Source: Cupriavidus taiwanensis LMG 19424 (GTDB lineage: Bacteria > Pseudomonadota > Gammaproteobacteria > Burkholderiales > Burkholderiaceae). Taken from it: a stretch of DNA of 64,000 nucleotides. The stretch covers positions 490,001-554,000 of the forward strand of contig NC_010530.1 in NCBI RefSeq assembly GCF_000069785.1, given 5' to 3'. The translations under genes were made by a program, and so were the position numbers. The notes under the pieces are model-generated. The model was not told the origin of the DNA and did not search any database. It saw only the letters and a program-made list of their open reading frames with translations. Positions 16,734-25,509 of this stretch are shown one piece after another; the first letter of the stretch is position 1; each line of letters starts with the position of its first letter.

Positions 16734-18494
16734 ATGACAACCGCATCCAGGGCGCACGGGCCGGCCAGCAAAGCCGGCAGGAACCGGCAGGCCGCGACGG
16801 TGATGGCCGCCACCGCGGCCAGGGCCATCGAAACCATCGAAGCCATCGACGCGAACCCGGCGCTGGCCGGTCCCAATCCATTCGTCGGCCTGAGGCCGGA
16901 GGACTTCGTCAGCGCCGCGCAGCAGATCGGCGCGCAGTGCGTACAGGAGCCGGTGCTGGTGCTCGAGCAGCAGGCGCAACTGGCGCACGATCTCGTCAGC
17001 GTCCTGGATGGCTCGGCGCCGTTGCCGTCGGCGCGGGACCGGCGCTTTGGCGATGCCGCCTGGCGCGATAATCCGCTGTACCGCATGTCGCTGCAGGGCT
17101 ACCAGGCCTGGCGAGACGCACTGGGCGGCTTTGTGCAACGCTCGGTGATGGACGCGCGCAGCAAGCACCGCGCGCAGTACTTCACCGAGCTGGTGATCGA
17201 TGCGCTGGCCCCGACCAATACCCTGCTGGGCAATCCCGCCGCGCTGAGAAAGACGGTGGAGTCGTGCGGGATGAACCTGGTCAGCGGGCTGGCCAACCTG
17301 GTCGCCGATACCCTGAGCAACGGCGGCATGCCGGCCCAGGTGGACAAGGAAGCCTTCAGCGTCGGCCAGAACCTGGCGACGACACCGGGCACGGTGGTGT
17401 TCCGCAACGAAGTGCTGGAACTGATCCAGTACGCGCCGTCCACGGCCCGCGTGCATGCGCGGCCGCAGCTGATCGTGCCGCCGCAGGTCAACAAGTTCTA
17501 TGTGTTCGACCTGGCCAGCGGCAAGAGCATGGTGGAGTACCTGCTGGCGCAGGAGCTGCAGGTATTCATCGTCAGCTGGCGCAATCCCACCGCGGCGCAG
17601 CGCGACTGGAACCTGGATACCTATGTCAGCGCGCTGATCGAGGCGATCGGGGCGATCCGCGACATCACCGGCAGTGCCGACGTCAACCTGCATGGCGCCT
17701 GCTCCGGTGCGATGACCATGGCGGCGTTGATGGGTTATTGCGCCGCCAGCGGCGAAAAGCTGGTGCATGCCGCGACGCTGATGGTCTCGGTGTTCGGACT
17801 CGATGCGGAGTCGCAGCTCGGGCTGGTCAGCACGCCCGAGGCCGTCACGGCGGCGCGGCAGGGCAGCCAGGCGCTCGGCGTGCTCGACGGCGCGGCGCTG
17901 GGACGGATTTTCGCCTGGCTGCGGCCGAACGACCTGGTGTGGAATTACTGGGTCAACAACTACCTGCTCGGCAATGCGCCGCCGGCCTTTGATGTCCTCT
18001 ACTGGAACAACGACACCACGCGGCTGCCCGCCGGCCTGCATGGCCAGTTCCTCGACATGCTTACGATGAACCAGCTCGCCACGCCGCGCACGCTGCACGT
18101 GCTGGGCCACGCCATCACGCTGTCGGACGTAACCTGCGACAAGTATGTGTTGGCCGGCATGACCGACCACATCACGCCATGGAAGGCGGTTTACCGGTCG
18201 ATGCGCGCCTTTGGCGGACGCACCGAGTTCGTGCTGAGTTCCAGCGGCCACGTGCAGAGCCTGGTCAATCCCCCCGGCAACCCGAAGGCGAAGTTCTTCC
18301 GCGACGGCGCGCAGGCCGCCGATCCGCAGGCCTGGCTTGACGGCGCGACCGCCGTGCAGGACTCATGGTGGGAACACTGGAGCCAGTGGCTGAAGGCGCG
18401 TTCAGGACCAAAGCGCCGCGCCCCCGACATTCCCGGCAGCGCGAAGTTCGCACCCTGTGGCGTGGCGCCCGGACGCTATGTGACCGAAGCGTGA
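16734..18494 (+). CDS. phaC: Class I-like polyhydroxyalkanoate synthase
   Basis: A 586-residue PhaC, class I length. The catalytic triad sits at expected positions: Cys323 in HGACSGAM, Asp478 in AGMTDHITPW and His506 in SSSGHVQS. The nucleophile box is GACSGA, unlike the GYCVGG of the main Ralstonia synthase, so this is a divergent, PhaC2-like enzyme that may prefer other chain lengths. An N-terminal extension of about 50 Ala/Arg-rich residues precedes the family domain. The ATG at 16734 has AGGAG at good spacing. The downstream phasin and depolymerase genes make this a self-contained granule operon. Confidence 0.93.
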   Translation: MTTASRAHGPASKAGRNRQAATVMAATAARAIETIEAIDANPALAGPNPFVGLRPEDFVSAAQQIGAQCVQEPVLVLEQQAQLAHDLVSVLDGSAPLPSARDRRFGDAAWRDNPLYRMSLQGYQAWRDALGGFVQRSVMDARSKHRAQYFTELVIDALAPTNTLLGNPAALRKTVESCGMNLVSGLANLVADTLSNGGMPAQVDKEAFSVGQNLATTPGTVVFRNEVLELIQYAPSTARVHARPQLIVPPQVNKFYVFDLASGKSMVEYLLAQELQVFIVSWRNPTAAQRDWNLDTYVSALIEAIGAIRDITGSADVNLHGACSGAMTMAALMGYCAASGEKLVHAATLMVSVFGLDAESQLGLVSTPEAVTAARQGSQALGVLDGAALGRIFAWLRPNDLVWNYWVNNYLLGNAPPAFDVLYWNNDTTRLPAGLHGQFLDMLTMNQLATPRTLHVLGHAITLSDVTCDKYVLAGMTDHITPWKAVYRSMRAFGGRTEFVLSSSGHVQSLVNPPGNPKAKFFRDGAQAADPQAWLDGATAVQDSWWEHWSQWLKARSGPKRRAPDIPGSAKFAPCGVAPGRYVTEA

Positions 18495-18577
18495 TGCGCA
18501 GGTCCATGGGCGCCGGCTCATGCCCGGCCGCCAACGCAGTTTCGATTTTTGCAACCCAACCGTGAGGAGATACCCAG

Positions 18578-19018
18578 ATGGAATCGACCAACACCGCGGA
18601 CGCCGCCGCCCGGCAGGCGTCGCAGGCCCCGCACCGCAAGCTGCTTGACTTCGTCCGGCACAATCGCCTGGACCCGGCCGCGATCCTCGAGTCGCGCCGC
18701 AAGGACATCGAGGCGCTGGCCAGCATCAACATCACGCTGCTGGCCGGCCTGCAATCGGTGGTGCGCCTGCAGGCCGAGTACCTGTGCGACACCGCCGCCG
18801 ACCTGCAGGCGCTGGCGCGCGGCGGCGAGTCCGCCGAGGGCAAGGCTTCTGCCGGGGCGGCACAAGCGCTGCCGCGCTCGCTGCACAAGGCCGTGGCCGG
18901 CCTGCGCGGCCTGAGCGATACGCTCTACAAGGCCCAGGCGGACAGCATCGCCACGGTCGGCCGGCGCATCGCCGAGAACGTTGAGGAGGTCAAGGGCATC
19001 CTGCGCCCCAAGGCATAA
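18578..19018 (+). CDS. Phasin-like granule-associated protein
   Basis: A 146-residue, mostly helical, amphipathic protein without signal peptide. The central part (LASINITLLAGLQSVVRLQA) and a C-terminal helix with SIATVGRRIAENVEEVKG match the phasin pattern. Phasins coat PHA granules and limit their coalescence. The position between phaC and phaZ supports this. A GAGGAGATACCCAG ribosome binding site precedes the ATG. Confidence 0.75.
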   Translation: MESTNTADAAARQASQAPHRKLLDFVRHNRLDPAAILESRRKDIEALASINITLLAGLQSVVRLQAEYLCDTAADLQALARGGESAEGKASAGAAQALPRSLHKAVAGLRGLSDTLYKAQADSIATVGRRIAENVEEVKGILRPKA

Positions 19019-19080
19019 ACGCGGCGGGCATGGCCGGCGCGACCGCCATGCCCGCGCGCCAACGTCTCCAGGACGAACTG

Positions 19081-19938
19081 ATGACAACCATCGATGCCGG
19101 CACGCAAGCCGGCCACAAGCTCCAGGTCCGGACCGTGGATCTGGACGGCCAGGTACTCAGGACTGGCATCCGGCCGGGCCGCGACGCCGGCCCGCCGCTG
19201 CTGGTGTTCAACGGCATCGGCGCCAACTTCGAACTGCTCCAGCCCTTTGTCGACGCACTGCCCGACATCGAAGTGATTCTCTTCGACGTCCCCGGCGTCG
19301 GCGGGTCGCCCCCGCCGCTGATGCCTTACCGCTTCTCCAGTCTGTGCGTGCTGGCCGACCGGCTGCTGTCGCGCCTTGGCTATGATGGCCAGGTCGATGC
19401 GCTTGGCGTGTCGTGGGGCGGAGCGCTGGCGCAGGAGTTTGCCCGGCTTCATGCCCACCGTTGCAGGCGCCTGGTCCTGGCGGCCACCTCGCCCGGCGTC
19501 ATCATGGTGCCCGGCAGACTGTCAGTGCTGACCAAGATGATCGGCCTGCGCCGCTATACCGATCCGCAGTTCCTGCGCCGCGTTGGCGCCGACCTGTATG
19601 GCGGCGCCTTGCGCCATGACCCCGCATGGCTCGACCAGCATGGCCGGCACATGCGGCCGCCGCGCGGACGCGGCTACCTCTACCAGCTGCTGGCGGCCTG
19701 GGGCTGGAGCAGCCTGCCCTGGCTGGGCGCGCTGAAGCAGCCCACGCTGGTGATGCACGGGACCGACGACCCGATCGTGCCGCCGGTCAATGCCAGGATC
19801 CTGGCCGCCGCCATTCCCCACGCGGCGCTGCAGCTGGTCGACGACGGGCACCTCTTTCTTGTGACTGGCGCCGAGAGCGCGGCCAGAACCATCGGCCGCT
19901 TCCTGCGCGCTCCGGAAGCGGCTGCTAGCGAAACCTGA
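19081..19938 (+). CDS. phaZ: Intracellular PHA depolymerase, MCL type
   Basis: 285 residues, close to the 283 of Pseudomonas medium-chain-length PhaZ, which is one reason for choosing the ATG at 19081 over an in-frame one at 19030. Alpha/beta hydrolase marks are VFNGIGANFELLQ near the oxyanion hole, the elbow GVSWGG, the acid in MHGTDDPIVP and the His in DDGHLFL. It should release 3-hydroxyacids from stored polymer. MCL-type PhaZ beside a class I-length synthase is an unusual pairing. The last 14 bases overlap the convergent J-domain gene. Confidence 0.85.
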   Translation: MTTIDAGTQAGHKLQVRTVDLDGQVLRTGIRPGRDAGPPLLVFNGIGANFELLQPFVDALPDIEVILFDVPGVGGSPPPLMPYRFSSLCVLADRLLSRLGYDGQVDALGVSWGGALAQEFARLHAHRCRRLVLAATSPGVIMVPGRLSVLTKMIGLRRYTDPQFLRRVGADLYGGALRHDPAWLDQHGRHMRPPRGRGYLYQLLAAWGWSSLPWLGALKQPTLVMHGTDDPIVPPVNARILAAAIPHAALQLVDDGHLFLVTGAESAARTIGRFLRAPEAAASET

Positions 19939-20497
19939 ACAGGCCTTGCCAGAAGGCCTCGAACGCGCTGATGGGAATCTCGGTACGCGCGGTGCCGGCA
20001 TCCGCCGGCGCTACGGCCTCGTCGCATGCCTGCCCGGCGCATGCCTGGCGCGACGCCTGCAGGGCATGAACGCTGTCGGCAATTTGTGCGGCAAGGTCCG
20101 TCTCGCAGTCCTTGCCCAGCAGGACGCCGAACAGGACGTCGCGCGAATGCCCCGCGTCGGCAAAGCGCATCGCGATGGCAACCATCTGCTCGTAATGTTC
20201 CTGCGCGACGCGTCGCGCTTCCTCCTGGGCCTGGCGTTCCTCGGCCTCTTGCGCTGCGTGCTCGGCTTCCCACCGGCGCATTTCGCGTTCGAAGACGTCG
20301 TCGTAGACCTGGCGCTGCTCGGCGTCGGACAGGATCGCATAGGCATCGCGAATCTGCTGGAAGGCCGCATGGCTTTCGGCTTCGCGACCGGGATTGCGGT
20401 CCGGATGCCATTTCATTGCCGCACGGCGATAGGCAAGCTTGATCTCATCCAGGGTGGCATCGGCCTGTACGCCAAGCGTCGCGTAGAGCGTGGTCAT
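19925..20497 (-). CDS. J-domain (DnaJ-like) protein
   Basis: 190 residues. The N-terminal 65 are a J domain with the essential HPD (MKWHPDRNPGRE), so it should stimulate an Hsp70 ATPase. The middle is a charged Glu/Arg/Gln coiled coil, and the C-terminal part lacks the zinc-finger and substrate domains of DnaJ. It is a type III co-chaperone with an unknown client. It is convergent with and overlaps phaZ by 14 bases; a granule-related role is only a guess. Confidence 0.9.
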   Translation of the reverse strand: MTTLYATLGVQADATLDEIKLAYRRAAMKWHPDRNPGREAESHAAFQQIRDAYAILSDAEQRQVYDDVFEREMRRWEAEHAAQEAEERQAQEEARRVAQEHYEQMVAIAMRFADAGHSRDVLFGVLLGKDCETDLAAQIADSVHALQASRQACAGQACDEAVAPADAGTARTEIPISAFEAFWQGLFRFR

Positions 20498-20637
20498 GGA
20501 AAGCGGGGCGCAGGAGAACGTAGGCGTTCATGCTAGCACGCCGCCACGTCCCTGAGCATCGCGGCTTCACACACTTCCTGCGGCTCTCCAGGCGGCCGAC
20601 AGGAATATGCGGAAGGATCCTGGTGTCGGGGGTCTTT

Positions 20638-20868
20638 TCAGGCGGTTTGCCGGCGTGCCTTGCCCTCGCTTGCGCGAACACGACCGACGGCCTTGAGAAA
20701 GGCGTAGCCTTGAATCGTGACGTGCGGGTGTGCACGGGTTGGCCCGAGACGCTCGAGCGTAATGAACTGCTTGTCAAGCAGCGCCTGCATGTCCGCGTCG
20801 TCCAGTTCGGTGGCGTCGGAGTGGTCGTTCACCAGGACCAGCGTGGCGATTTCATGATGACTCAGCAC
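20638..20868 (-). CDS. Hypothetical 76-residue protein
   Basis: A small protein starting at GTG (20868) behind GGGAGA. The sequence suggests a compact winged-helix-like unit: HEIATLVLVND, DMQALLDKQFITLERLG and HVTIQGYAFLKAVGR, with a basic C-terminal tail. It may be a small DNA-binding protein. No family is recognised. It lies alone between the J-domain gene and a long intergenic region. Confidence 0.6.
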   Translation of the reverse strand: MLSHHEIATLVLVNDHSDATELDDADMQALLDKQFITLERLGPTRAHPHVTIQGYAFLKAVGRVRASEGKARRQTA

Positions 20869-21217
20869 AGTTGTCTCCCAAGCTATAGGTCTGTTCTTGC
20901 TACGGGACTACACTACACCGCAGGTCCGCCTGGATCGGAAGGTCCAGTCATCGCAGACCACAGACTGGCAAAGGCAGGCTTGCCGCTCGCGCCAGAGACT
21001 CCATCTTAGGTGCCCTTCACCGGTGCTTCAATGTTCTTGTCGACGGTCTCGACTGTTTTCTGCTTTGGGCCCGAGGTGCCTTGATGTGGGCGATATCCCC
21101 ACCGGTTATTAGCCCGACCGGTCGGTCGTTGATTCGCCAGGCGCGCTTCGACCATGCAAGCCAGCGATGAACGCAAAGTTTGAGCCGCGGTGACGCTAGC
21201 GGGCCGTTCTTCGTCCT
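20869..21217. other. Intergenic region with a TetR-like palindrome
   Basis: About 350 bases without a credible gene. It contains a perfect 12-bp palindrome, CCGACCGGTCGG, at 21114-21125. GC-rich ACCGGT-centred dyads of this kind are typical TetR-family operators, but no tetR gene is in the window. Confidence 0.45.
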
Positions 21218-22357
21218 TCACCCCATTCCCACCACACTGGACAGCAACATCTTCACCAGTACCGCCTGCCTGGTAGCGCCCGTCTTCGCAAAAATCCCCC
21301 GCAAATGCGCCCGTGCGGTGTTCTTCTTCACGCCAAGCCGCGTCGCCGCTTCATCGAGGGTCAGCCCATCGACCATCAGCAGGGCCAACTCGATCTCGGT
21401 GGGGGTCAGGTGGAACAGCTTGCGCAGGCTGGCGTGGGTGTTGCGCGGCGAACCGGCGGGATCGCGGATGAAGACCGCTACCGCGGGGCGGCGGGCCTTG
21501 TCCTCGCTGCGGTAGCTGAGCGGGATGGGCCGCACCAGCACGCTGAGCGGCGTGGGCGCGGCGGGCCGGCTGAGCGTAGTGACTTCGCTGCGCGGCGCCG
21601 CCAGCGCGTGCGCCTGGGCAGCGCCTTCCAGGATCTTGCGGAAGCGGCGGTTTTCCATCGGGCAGTGCGCGTGCAGCGCGCCGTCTGCCAGGTAGAGGCC
21701 GTCGCGGGCGCGCAGCAGCCGGCCGGCGACGTCGTTGCTGCGGATGCAGCGGCCGTGCTCGTCGAGGATGACCGTGCCCACTTGCAGACGGTCGACCGCC
21801 TCGGCGTAAAGCGACCGCTCGGAGGCCAGCACGTCGAGCGCGGCATGCAGGTCGACAGCGCGCTTCAGGTGGGGCAGCAGATCCTGTAGCAGCGCCTTGT
21901 CGGCGGTGGTGAAGTCTTGTGCCGCTGCGGTGCGGCTGATGAACAGGGCGCATTCGACGCCATCCGGCGTGACCAGGTTGGCGGCCAGGATGTAGCGCAG
22001 GCCGAGTGGCTGGAGGTATTGCACGTAGAACGGATGTGCCAGCCAGCCGGATTCGCCGAACAGTTCGTCGGCGCTGAAGAGGCGGTCGGGGTGCAGGTCC
22101 AGGAAGGGGCACAGCGCGTAGTACTGCTCGCTGTAGGAAGGTTCACCCGGCAGGTGGGGGCCGTAGTCCGAGGCATTGACGATCAGGCCGGGGCGGTCGG
22201 TGGCGGGGTGGCGCAGCACCAGCGTGACGAAAGCGGCGGCGAGTCGCTGGCGGAGGCTTTCGAGGAAGGTGGCCCAGGGGACGGGCTCGGTCGGGCCCTG
22301 GTAGAGCTGCGCGAGCAGGGCGCTGAGTTCGGCGGCTGGAAGGGAAGCTGGCAGCAT
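21218..22357 (-). CDS. LuxR-type regulator (paralog 1, TeiR-like)
   Basis: 379 residues. The C-terminal LuxR HTH (LTPTEIELALLMVDGLTLDE, then LGVKKNTARAHLRGIF) is complete. The N-terminal 300 residues form a sensory region with a GAF-like first half and a PAS-like second half (LDEHGRCIRSNDVAGRLL). It is a close paralog of the protein at 33091. The architecture is that of TeiR, the testosterone-inducible LuxR-type activator of Comamonas. A copy of the shared 20-bp element lies 107 bases upstream (22464-22483), suggesting autoregulation. It is probably the activator of the sulfation and steroid operons. Confidence 0.88.
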   Translation of the reverse strand: MLPASLPAAELSALLAQLYQGPTEPVPWATFLESLRQRLAAAFVTLVLRHPATDRPGLIVNASDYGPHLPGEPSYSEQYYALCPFLDLHPDRLFSADELFGESGWLAHPFYVQYLQPLGLRYILAANLVTPDGVECALFISRTAAAQDFTTADKALLQDLLPHLKRAVDLHAALDVLASERSLYAEAVDRLQVGTVILDEHGRCIRSNDVAGRLLRARDGLYLADGALHAHCPMENRRFRKILEGAAQAHALAAPRSEVTTLSRPAAPTPLSVLVRPIPLSYRSEDKARRPAVAVFIRDPAGSPRNTHASLRKLFHLTPTEIELALLMVDGLTLDEAATRLGVKKNTARAHLRGIFAKTGATRQAVLVKMLLSSVVGMG

Positions 22358-22385
22358 GGTCGAGGCGATTCGGTGGGCCGCCGGC

Positions 22386-22418
22386 GTACTCCCTCTCCCG
22401 CAGCGGGAGAGGGAGTAC
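22386..22418. repeat. Perfect palindrome, 'ccctctcccgc' repeat family
   Basis: Sixteen-base arms (gtactccctctcccgc and its complement) around a single central base. It lies in the gap between cysNC and luxR1 and belongs to the same REP-like family as the copies at 36010, 45371, 51182, 51274, 59777 and 61617. As RNA it would form a strong hairpin, possibly ending cysDNC transcription. Confidence 0.8.
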
Positions 22419-22463
22419 GCAATCGGTCAGCTTTTCCCATCGTACTCACCCCCACCCCCGCCT

Positions 22464-22483
22464 CATCGTCCGTTCAGCCTAGG
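22464..22483 (-). promoter_or_regulatory. Shared 20-bp LuxR-type element, copy 1 (luxR1)
   Basis: On the minus strand CCTAGGCTGAACGGACGATG. It shares CTAG, GGAC and CGATG with the other copies, matching the copy at 46447 at 14 of 20 positions. It overlaps the end of cysNC and lies 107 bases upstream of luxR1. Confidence 0.55.
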
Positions 22484-24401
22484 GCCTGTCCCTGAGCCAC
22501 GCCACGATCCGCTCCGCCGCCTGTTCGGCGCTGTCGCCGGTGGTGTCGATGCGGATTTCCGGGTGCTCGGGCGGCTCGTAGGGCGAGTCGATGCCGGTGA
22601 AGTTCTTCAGTTCACCGCGGCGCGCCTTGCGGTACAGGCCCTTGGGGTCGCGCTGCTCGGCCACCGCCAGCGGCGTGTCGATGAAGACCTCGATGAACTC
22701 GCCGTCGCCGGCCAGCGCGCGCGCCATCTCGCGTTCGGAGCGGAAGGGGGAAATGAACGACACCAGCACGATCAGCCCCGCGTCCAGCATCAGCCTGGCC
22801 ACTTCCGCCACGCGCCGGATGTTCTCGATGCGGTCCGCTTCAGAGAAGCCCAGGTCCTTGTTCAGGCCATGACGGACGTTGTCGCCATCGAGCAGATAGG
22901 TGTGGTGGCCGAGCGCGTGCAGGCGCTTTTCCACCAGGTTGGCGATGGTGGACTTGCCGGCGCCGGACAGTCCGGTAAACCAGACGATGCGCGGCGACTG
23001 GTGCTTGAGCGCGGCATGCGCGCGGCGATCGACGTCGATGGCCTGCCAGTGGACGTTCTGTGCCCGGCGCAGCGCAAAGTGCAGCATGCCGGCGCCGACC
23101 GTGTTGTTGGTCAGGCGGTCGATCAGGATAAAGCCGCCCAGCTCGCGATTGCGCGTGTACGGGTCGAACGCCACCGGCTGGTCCAGGTGCAGGTTGCACA
23201 CGCCGATCTCGTTCAGCTCCAGCGTGCGCGCGGCCAGGTGTTCGAGCGTATTGACGTTGACCTTGTACTTCGGCTGCGCCACGGTCACGCCCACGGTGCG
23301 CGTGCCCAGCTTGAGCAGGTAAGGACGTCCGGGCAGCATGGCGTCCTCGTTCATCCATACCAGCGTGGCCTCGAACTGGTCGGCCACCGCGGGCGGGTCT
23401 TCGGCGCAGGCCAGCACGTCGCCGCGGCTGACGTCGATCTCGTCGGCCAGGGTCAGCGTCACCGCCTGGCCGCGCATGGCCTGCTCGCATTCGGCGCCGG
23501 CGCCGACGATGCCGGTGACGCGGCTTTCGCGGCCGGAGGGTAGCGCGCGCACGCGGTCGCCACGCCGGATCACGCCGGCGCTGACCGTGCCGGCAAAGCC
23601 TCGGAAGTCCAGGTTGGGGCGGTTGACCCACTGCACCGGCAGCCGGAACGACTCGTCCTGCGCGGGCGCTTGGTCGATCGGCACGCTTTCCAGGTGGTCC
23701 ATCAGCGTCGGGCCCTGGTACCACGGCGTATTGGCGCTGGCTTCGGTGATATTGTCGCCGCGCAGCGCGGACATCGGGATGCAGACGATATCGGTCAGGC
23801 CGATCTGCCGCGCGAACTCGCGGTACTCCTTCTCGATGCGCGTATGGACTTCGCGCGAGTAATCCACCATGTCGAGCTTGTTGACTGCCAGCACCACGCG
23901 CCGGATGCCCAGCGTGGCCACCAGGTAGCTGTGGCGCCGCGTCTGCGTCTGCACGCCGCGGCGCGCGTCGACCAGCAGGATGGCCAGGTCGGCGGTGGAG
24001 GCGCCGGTGACCATGTTGCGCGTGTATTGCTCGTGCCCGGGGGTGTCGGCGACGATGAACTTGCGCTTGTCGGTGGCGAAGAAGCGGTAGGCCACGTCGA
24101 TGGTGATGCCCTGTTCGCGCTCGGCGGCCAGGCCGTCCACCAGCAGCGCAAAGTCCAGGTTCTCGCCCTGCGTGCCCATCTTCTTCGAGTCGGCCTCGAG
24201 CTGGGCCAGCTGGTCCTCGAACAGCATCTTCGATTCATACAGCAGGCGGCCGATCAGCGTGCTCTTGCCGTCGTCGACGCTGCCGCAGGTGATAAAGCGC
24301 AGCAGGCTCTTGCTTTGCTGGGCGCGCAGATATTGTGCGATCTCGCTCTGCGTCCCGACGGGTTGCGCCATTGCCGGCGCGTTGTCGATCAGGGTTTCCA
24401 T
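22479..24401 (-). CDS. cysNC: Bifunctional sulfate adenylyltransferase large subunit / APS kinase
   Basis: A 640-residue fusion of CysN and CysC (NodQ type). The CysN GTPase has [19 protein letters not shown] near residue 37, DTPGHEQY and NKLD, followed by EF-Tu-like beta barrels. The APS kinase domain starts near residue 465 with P-loop [12 protein letters not shown] and [16 protein letters not shown]. With CysD it forms APS from ATP and sulfate using GTP hydrolysis, then phosphorylates APS to PAPS. The overlap TGATG with cysD indicates coupling. The fused kinase means the product is PAPS, the donor for the sulfotransferase encoded at 26619. Confidence 0.95.
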   Translation of the reverse strand: METLIDNAPAMAQPVGTQSEIAQYLRAQQSKSLLRFITCGSVDDGKSTLIGRLLYESKMLFEDQLAQLEADSKKMGTQGENLDFALLVDGLAAEREQGITIDVAYRFFATDKRKFIVADTPGHEQYTRNMVTGASTADLAILLVDARRGVQTQTRRHSYLVATLGIRRVVLAVNKLDMVDYSREVHTRIEKEYREFARQIGLTDIVCIPMSALRGDNITEASANTPWYQGPTLMDHLESVPIDQAPAQDESFRLPVQWVNRPNLDFRGFAGTVSAGVIRRGDRVRALPSGRESRVTGIVGAGAECEQAMRGQAVTLTLADEIDVSRGDVLACAEDPPAVADQFEATLVWMNEDAMLPGRPYLLKLGTRTVGVTVAQPKYKVNVNTLEHLAARTLELNEIGVCNLHLDQPVAFDPYTRNRELGGFILIDRLTNNTVGAGMLHFALRRAQNVHWQAIDVDRRAHAALKHQSPRIVWFTGLSGAGKSTIANLVEKRLHALGHHTYLLDGDNVRHGLNKDLGFSEADRIENIRRVAEVARLMLDAGLIVLVSFISPFRSEREMARALAGDGEFIEVFIDTPLAVAEQRDPKGLYRKARRGELKNFTGIDSPYEPPEHPEIRIDTTGDSAEQAAERIVAWLRDRP

Positions 24402-25297
24402 CAGAAGTATCCCTCCTGCTTCTTCTTCTCCATCGAACCGGCCGAATCGCTGTCGATCAGCCGCCCCTGGCGCTCCGACGTGGTCGCCCGCAGCATTTCC
24501 TGGATGATGCCGCCAAGCGTGTCGGCCTCGCTCTCGATTGCGCCGGTGAGCGGGTAGCAGCCCAGCGTGCGGAAGCGGACCTTGCGCAGTTGCGGCGTTT
24601 CACCAGGGCGCAGCGGCAGGCGCTCGTCATCGACCATGATCAGCGTGCCGTCGCGTTCGACGACAGGCCGTTCCCTGGCGAAGTACAGTGGCACGATGGG
24701 AATCTCGTTCAAATAGATGTACTGCCAGATATCGAGCTCGGTCCAGTTCGACAGCGGGAACACGCGCAGGCTCTCGCCCTTGCGCTTGCGCGTGTTGTAC
24801 TGGCGCCAGAGTTCGGGGCGCTGCATCTTGGGGTCCCAGCGGTGCTGCGCGGTGCGGACCGAGAACACGCGCTCCTTGGCGCGGGATTTCTCTTCATCGC
24901 GGCGCGCGCCGCCGAAGGCCGCGTCAAAGCCGTAGTGGTCCAGCGCCTGCTTCAGCCCCTGCGTCTTCCACACGTCGGTGTGGACAGCCGAGCCATGCTC
25001 GTGCGGGCTGATCTTGCGGGCCAGCCCTTCGGGGTTGATGTGCACGCGCAGGTCCAGCCCCAACCTGGCGGCGGTCTGGTCGCGGAACGCGATCATCTCG
25101 CGGAATTTCCACGTGGTATCGACATGCAGCAGCGGGAACGGCGGCCGCGCGGGATGGAAGGCTTTCATCGCCAGGTGCAGCATCACGGCGCTGTCCTTGC
25201 CGATGGAATAGAGCATGACGGGGTTTTCGCATTCCGCCACCACCTCCCGCATGATGTGGATGCTTTCCGCCTCCAGTTGCTCCAGGTGGGTCAACAT
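24401..25297 (-). CDS. cysD: Sulfate adenylyltransferase small subunit
   Basis: 298 residues, normal for CysD. The PP-loop [17 protein letters not shown] binds ATP; the [14 protein letters not shown] and [15 protein letters not shown] segments are typical. It catalyses AMP transfer to sulfate together with CysN. The ATG at 25297 has AGAGGAG upstream. It is divergent from the DUF1214-like/sulfotransferase operon, and the shared 212-base gap holds two inverted copies of the LuxR-type element. No assimilatory cysH or cysIJ gene is nearby, so this looks like a dedicated sulfation set. Confidence 0.95.
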   Translation of the reverse strand: MLTHLEQLEAESIHIMREVVAECENPVMLYSIGKDSAVMLHLAMKAFHPARPPFPLLHVDTTWKFREMIAFRDQTAARLGLDLRVHINPEGLARKISPHEHGSAVHTDVWKTQGLKQALDHYGFDAAFGGARRDEEKSRAKERVFSVRTAQHRWDPKMQRPELWRQYNTRKRKGESLRVFPLSNWTELDIWQYIYLNEIPIVPLYFARERPVVERDGTLIMVDDERLPLRPGETPQLRKVRFRTLGCYPLTGAIESEADTLGGIIQEMLRATTSERQGRLIDSDSAGSMEKKKQEGYF

Positions 25298-25386
25298 CGG
25301 GGTCTCCTCTTGGTTTGCCGGCGCCGCGCAGGGTTGTCGCGGCCGTCTGGCATGGAGCAAAGGTAGCGAGCCGGGGGCCTGCGCCA

Positions 25387-25406
25387 CTTCGTCCGGGCGG
25401 ACTAAG
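25387..25406 (-). promoter_or_regulatory. Shared 20-bp LuxR-type element, copy 2 (cysD)
   Basis: On the minus strand CTTAGTCCGCCCGGACGAAG, with the dyad GTCC-N4-GGAC. It lies 90 bases upstream of the cysD start and mirrors copy 3, their centres being 45 bp apart. Confidence 0.65.
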
Positions 25407-25431
25407 AAATCGCGGGCCGCGGCGCGCATTT

Positions 25432-25451
25432 CCTAGTCCACCCGGACGAGG
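25432..25451 (+). promoter_or_regulatory. Shared 20-bp LuxR-type element, copy 3 (sulfotransferase operon)
   Basis: CCTAGTCCACCCGGACGAGG, again GTCC-N4-GGAC. It lies 58 bases upstream of the start at 25510, the distance expected of an activator site near -40 to -60. Copies 2 and 3 match each other at 17 of 20 positions. Confidence 0.65.
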
Positions 25452-25509
25452 AAGGGGCCGCCCCGCGCTGGGTATCGTTGCTGCGCCGACCAACCACGGG
25501 AGCAGGCAG

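Noticed and set aside
16668..18251. 527-codon open frame opposite phaC
   Set aside because: Shadow frame; phaC on the other strand has an intact catalytic triad.
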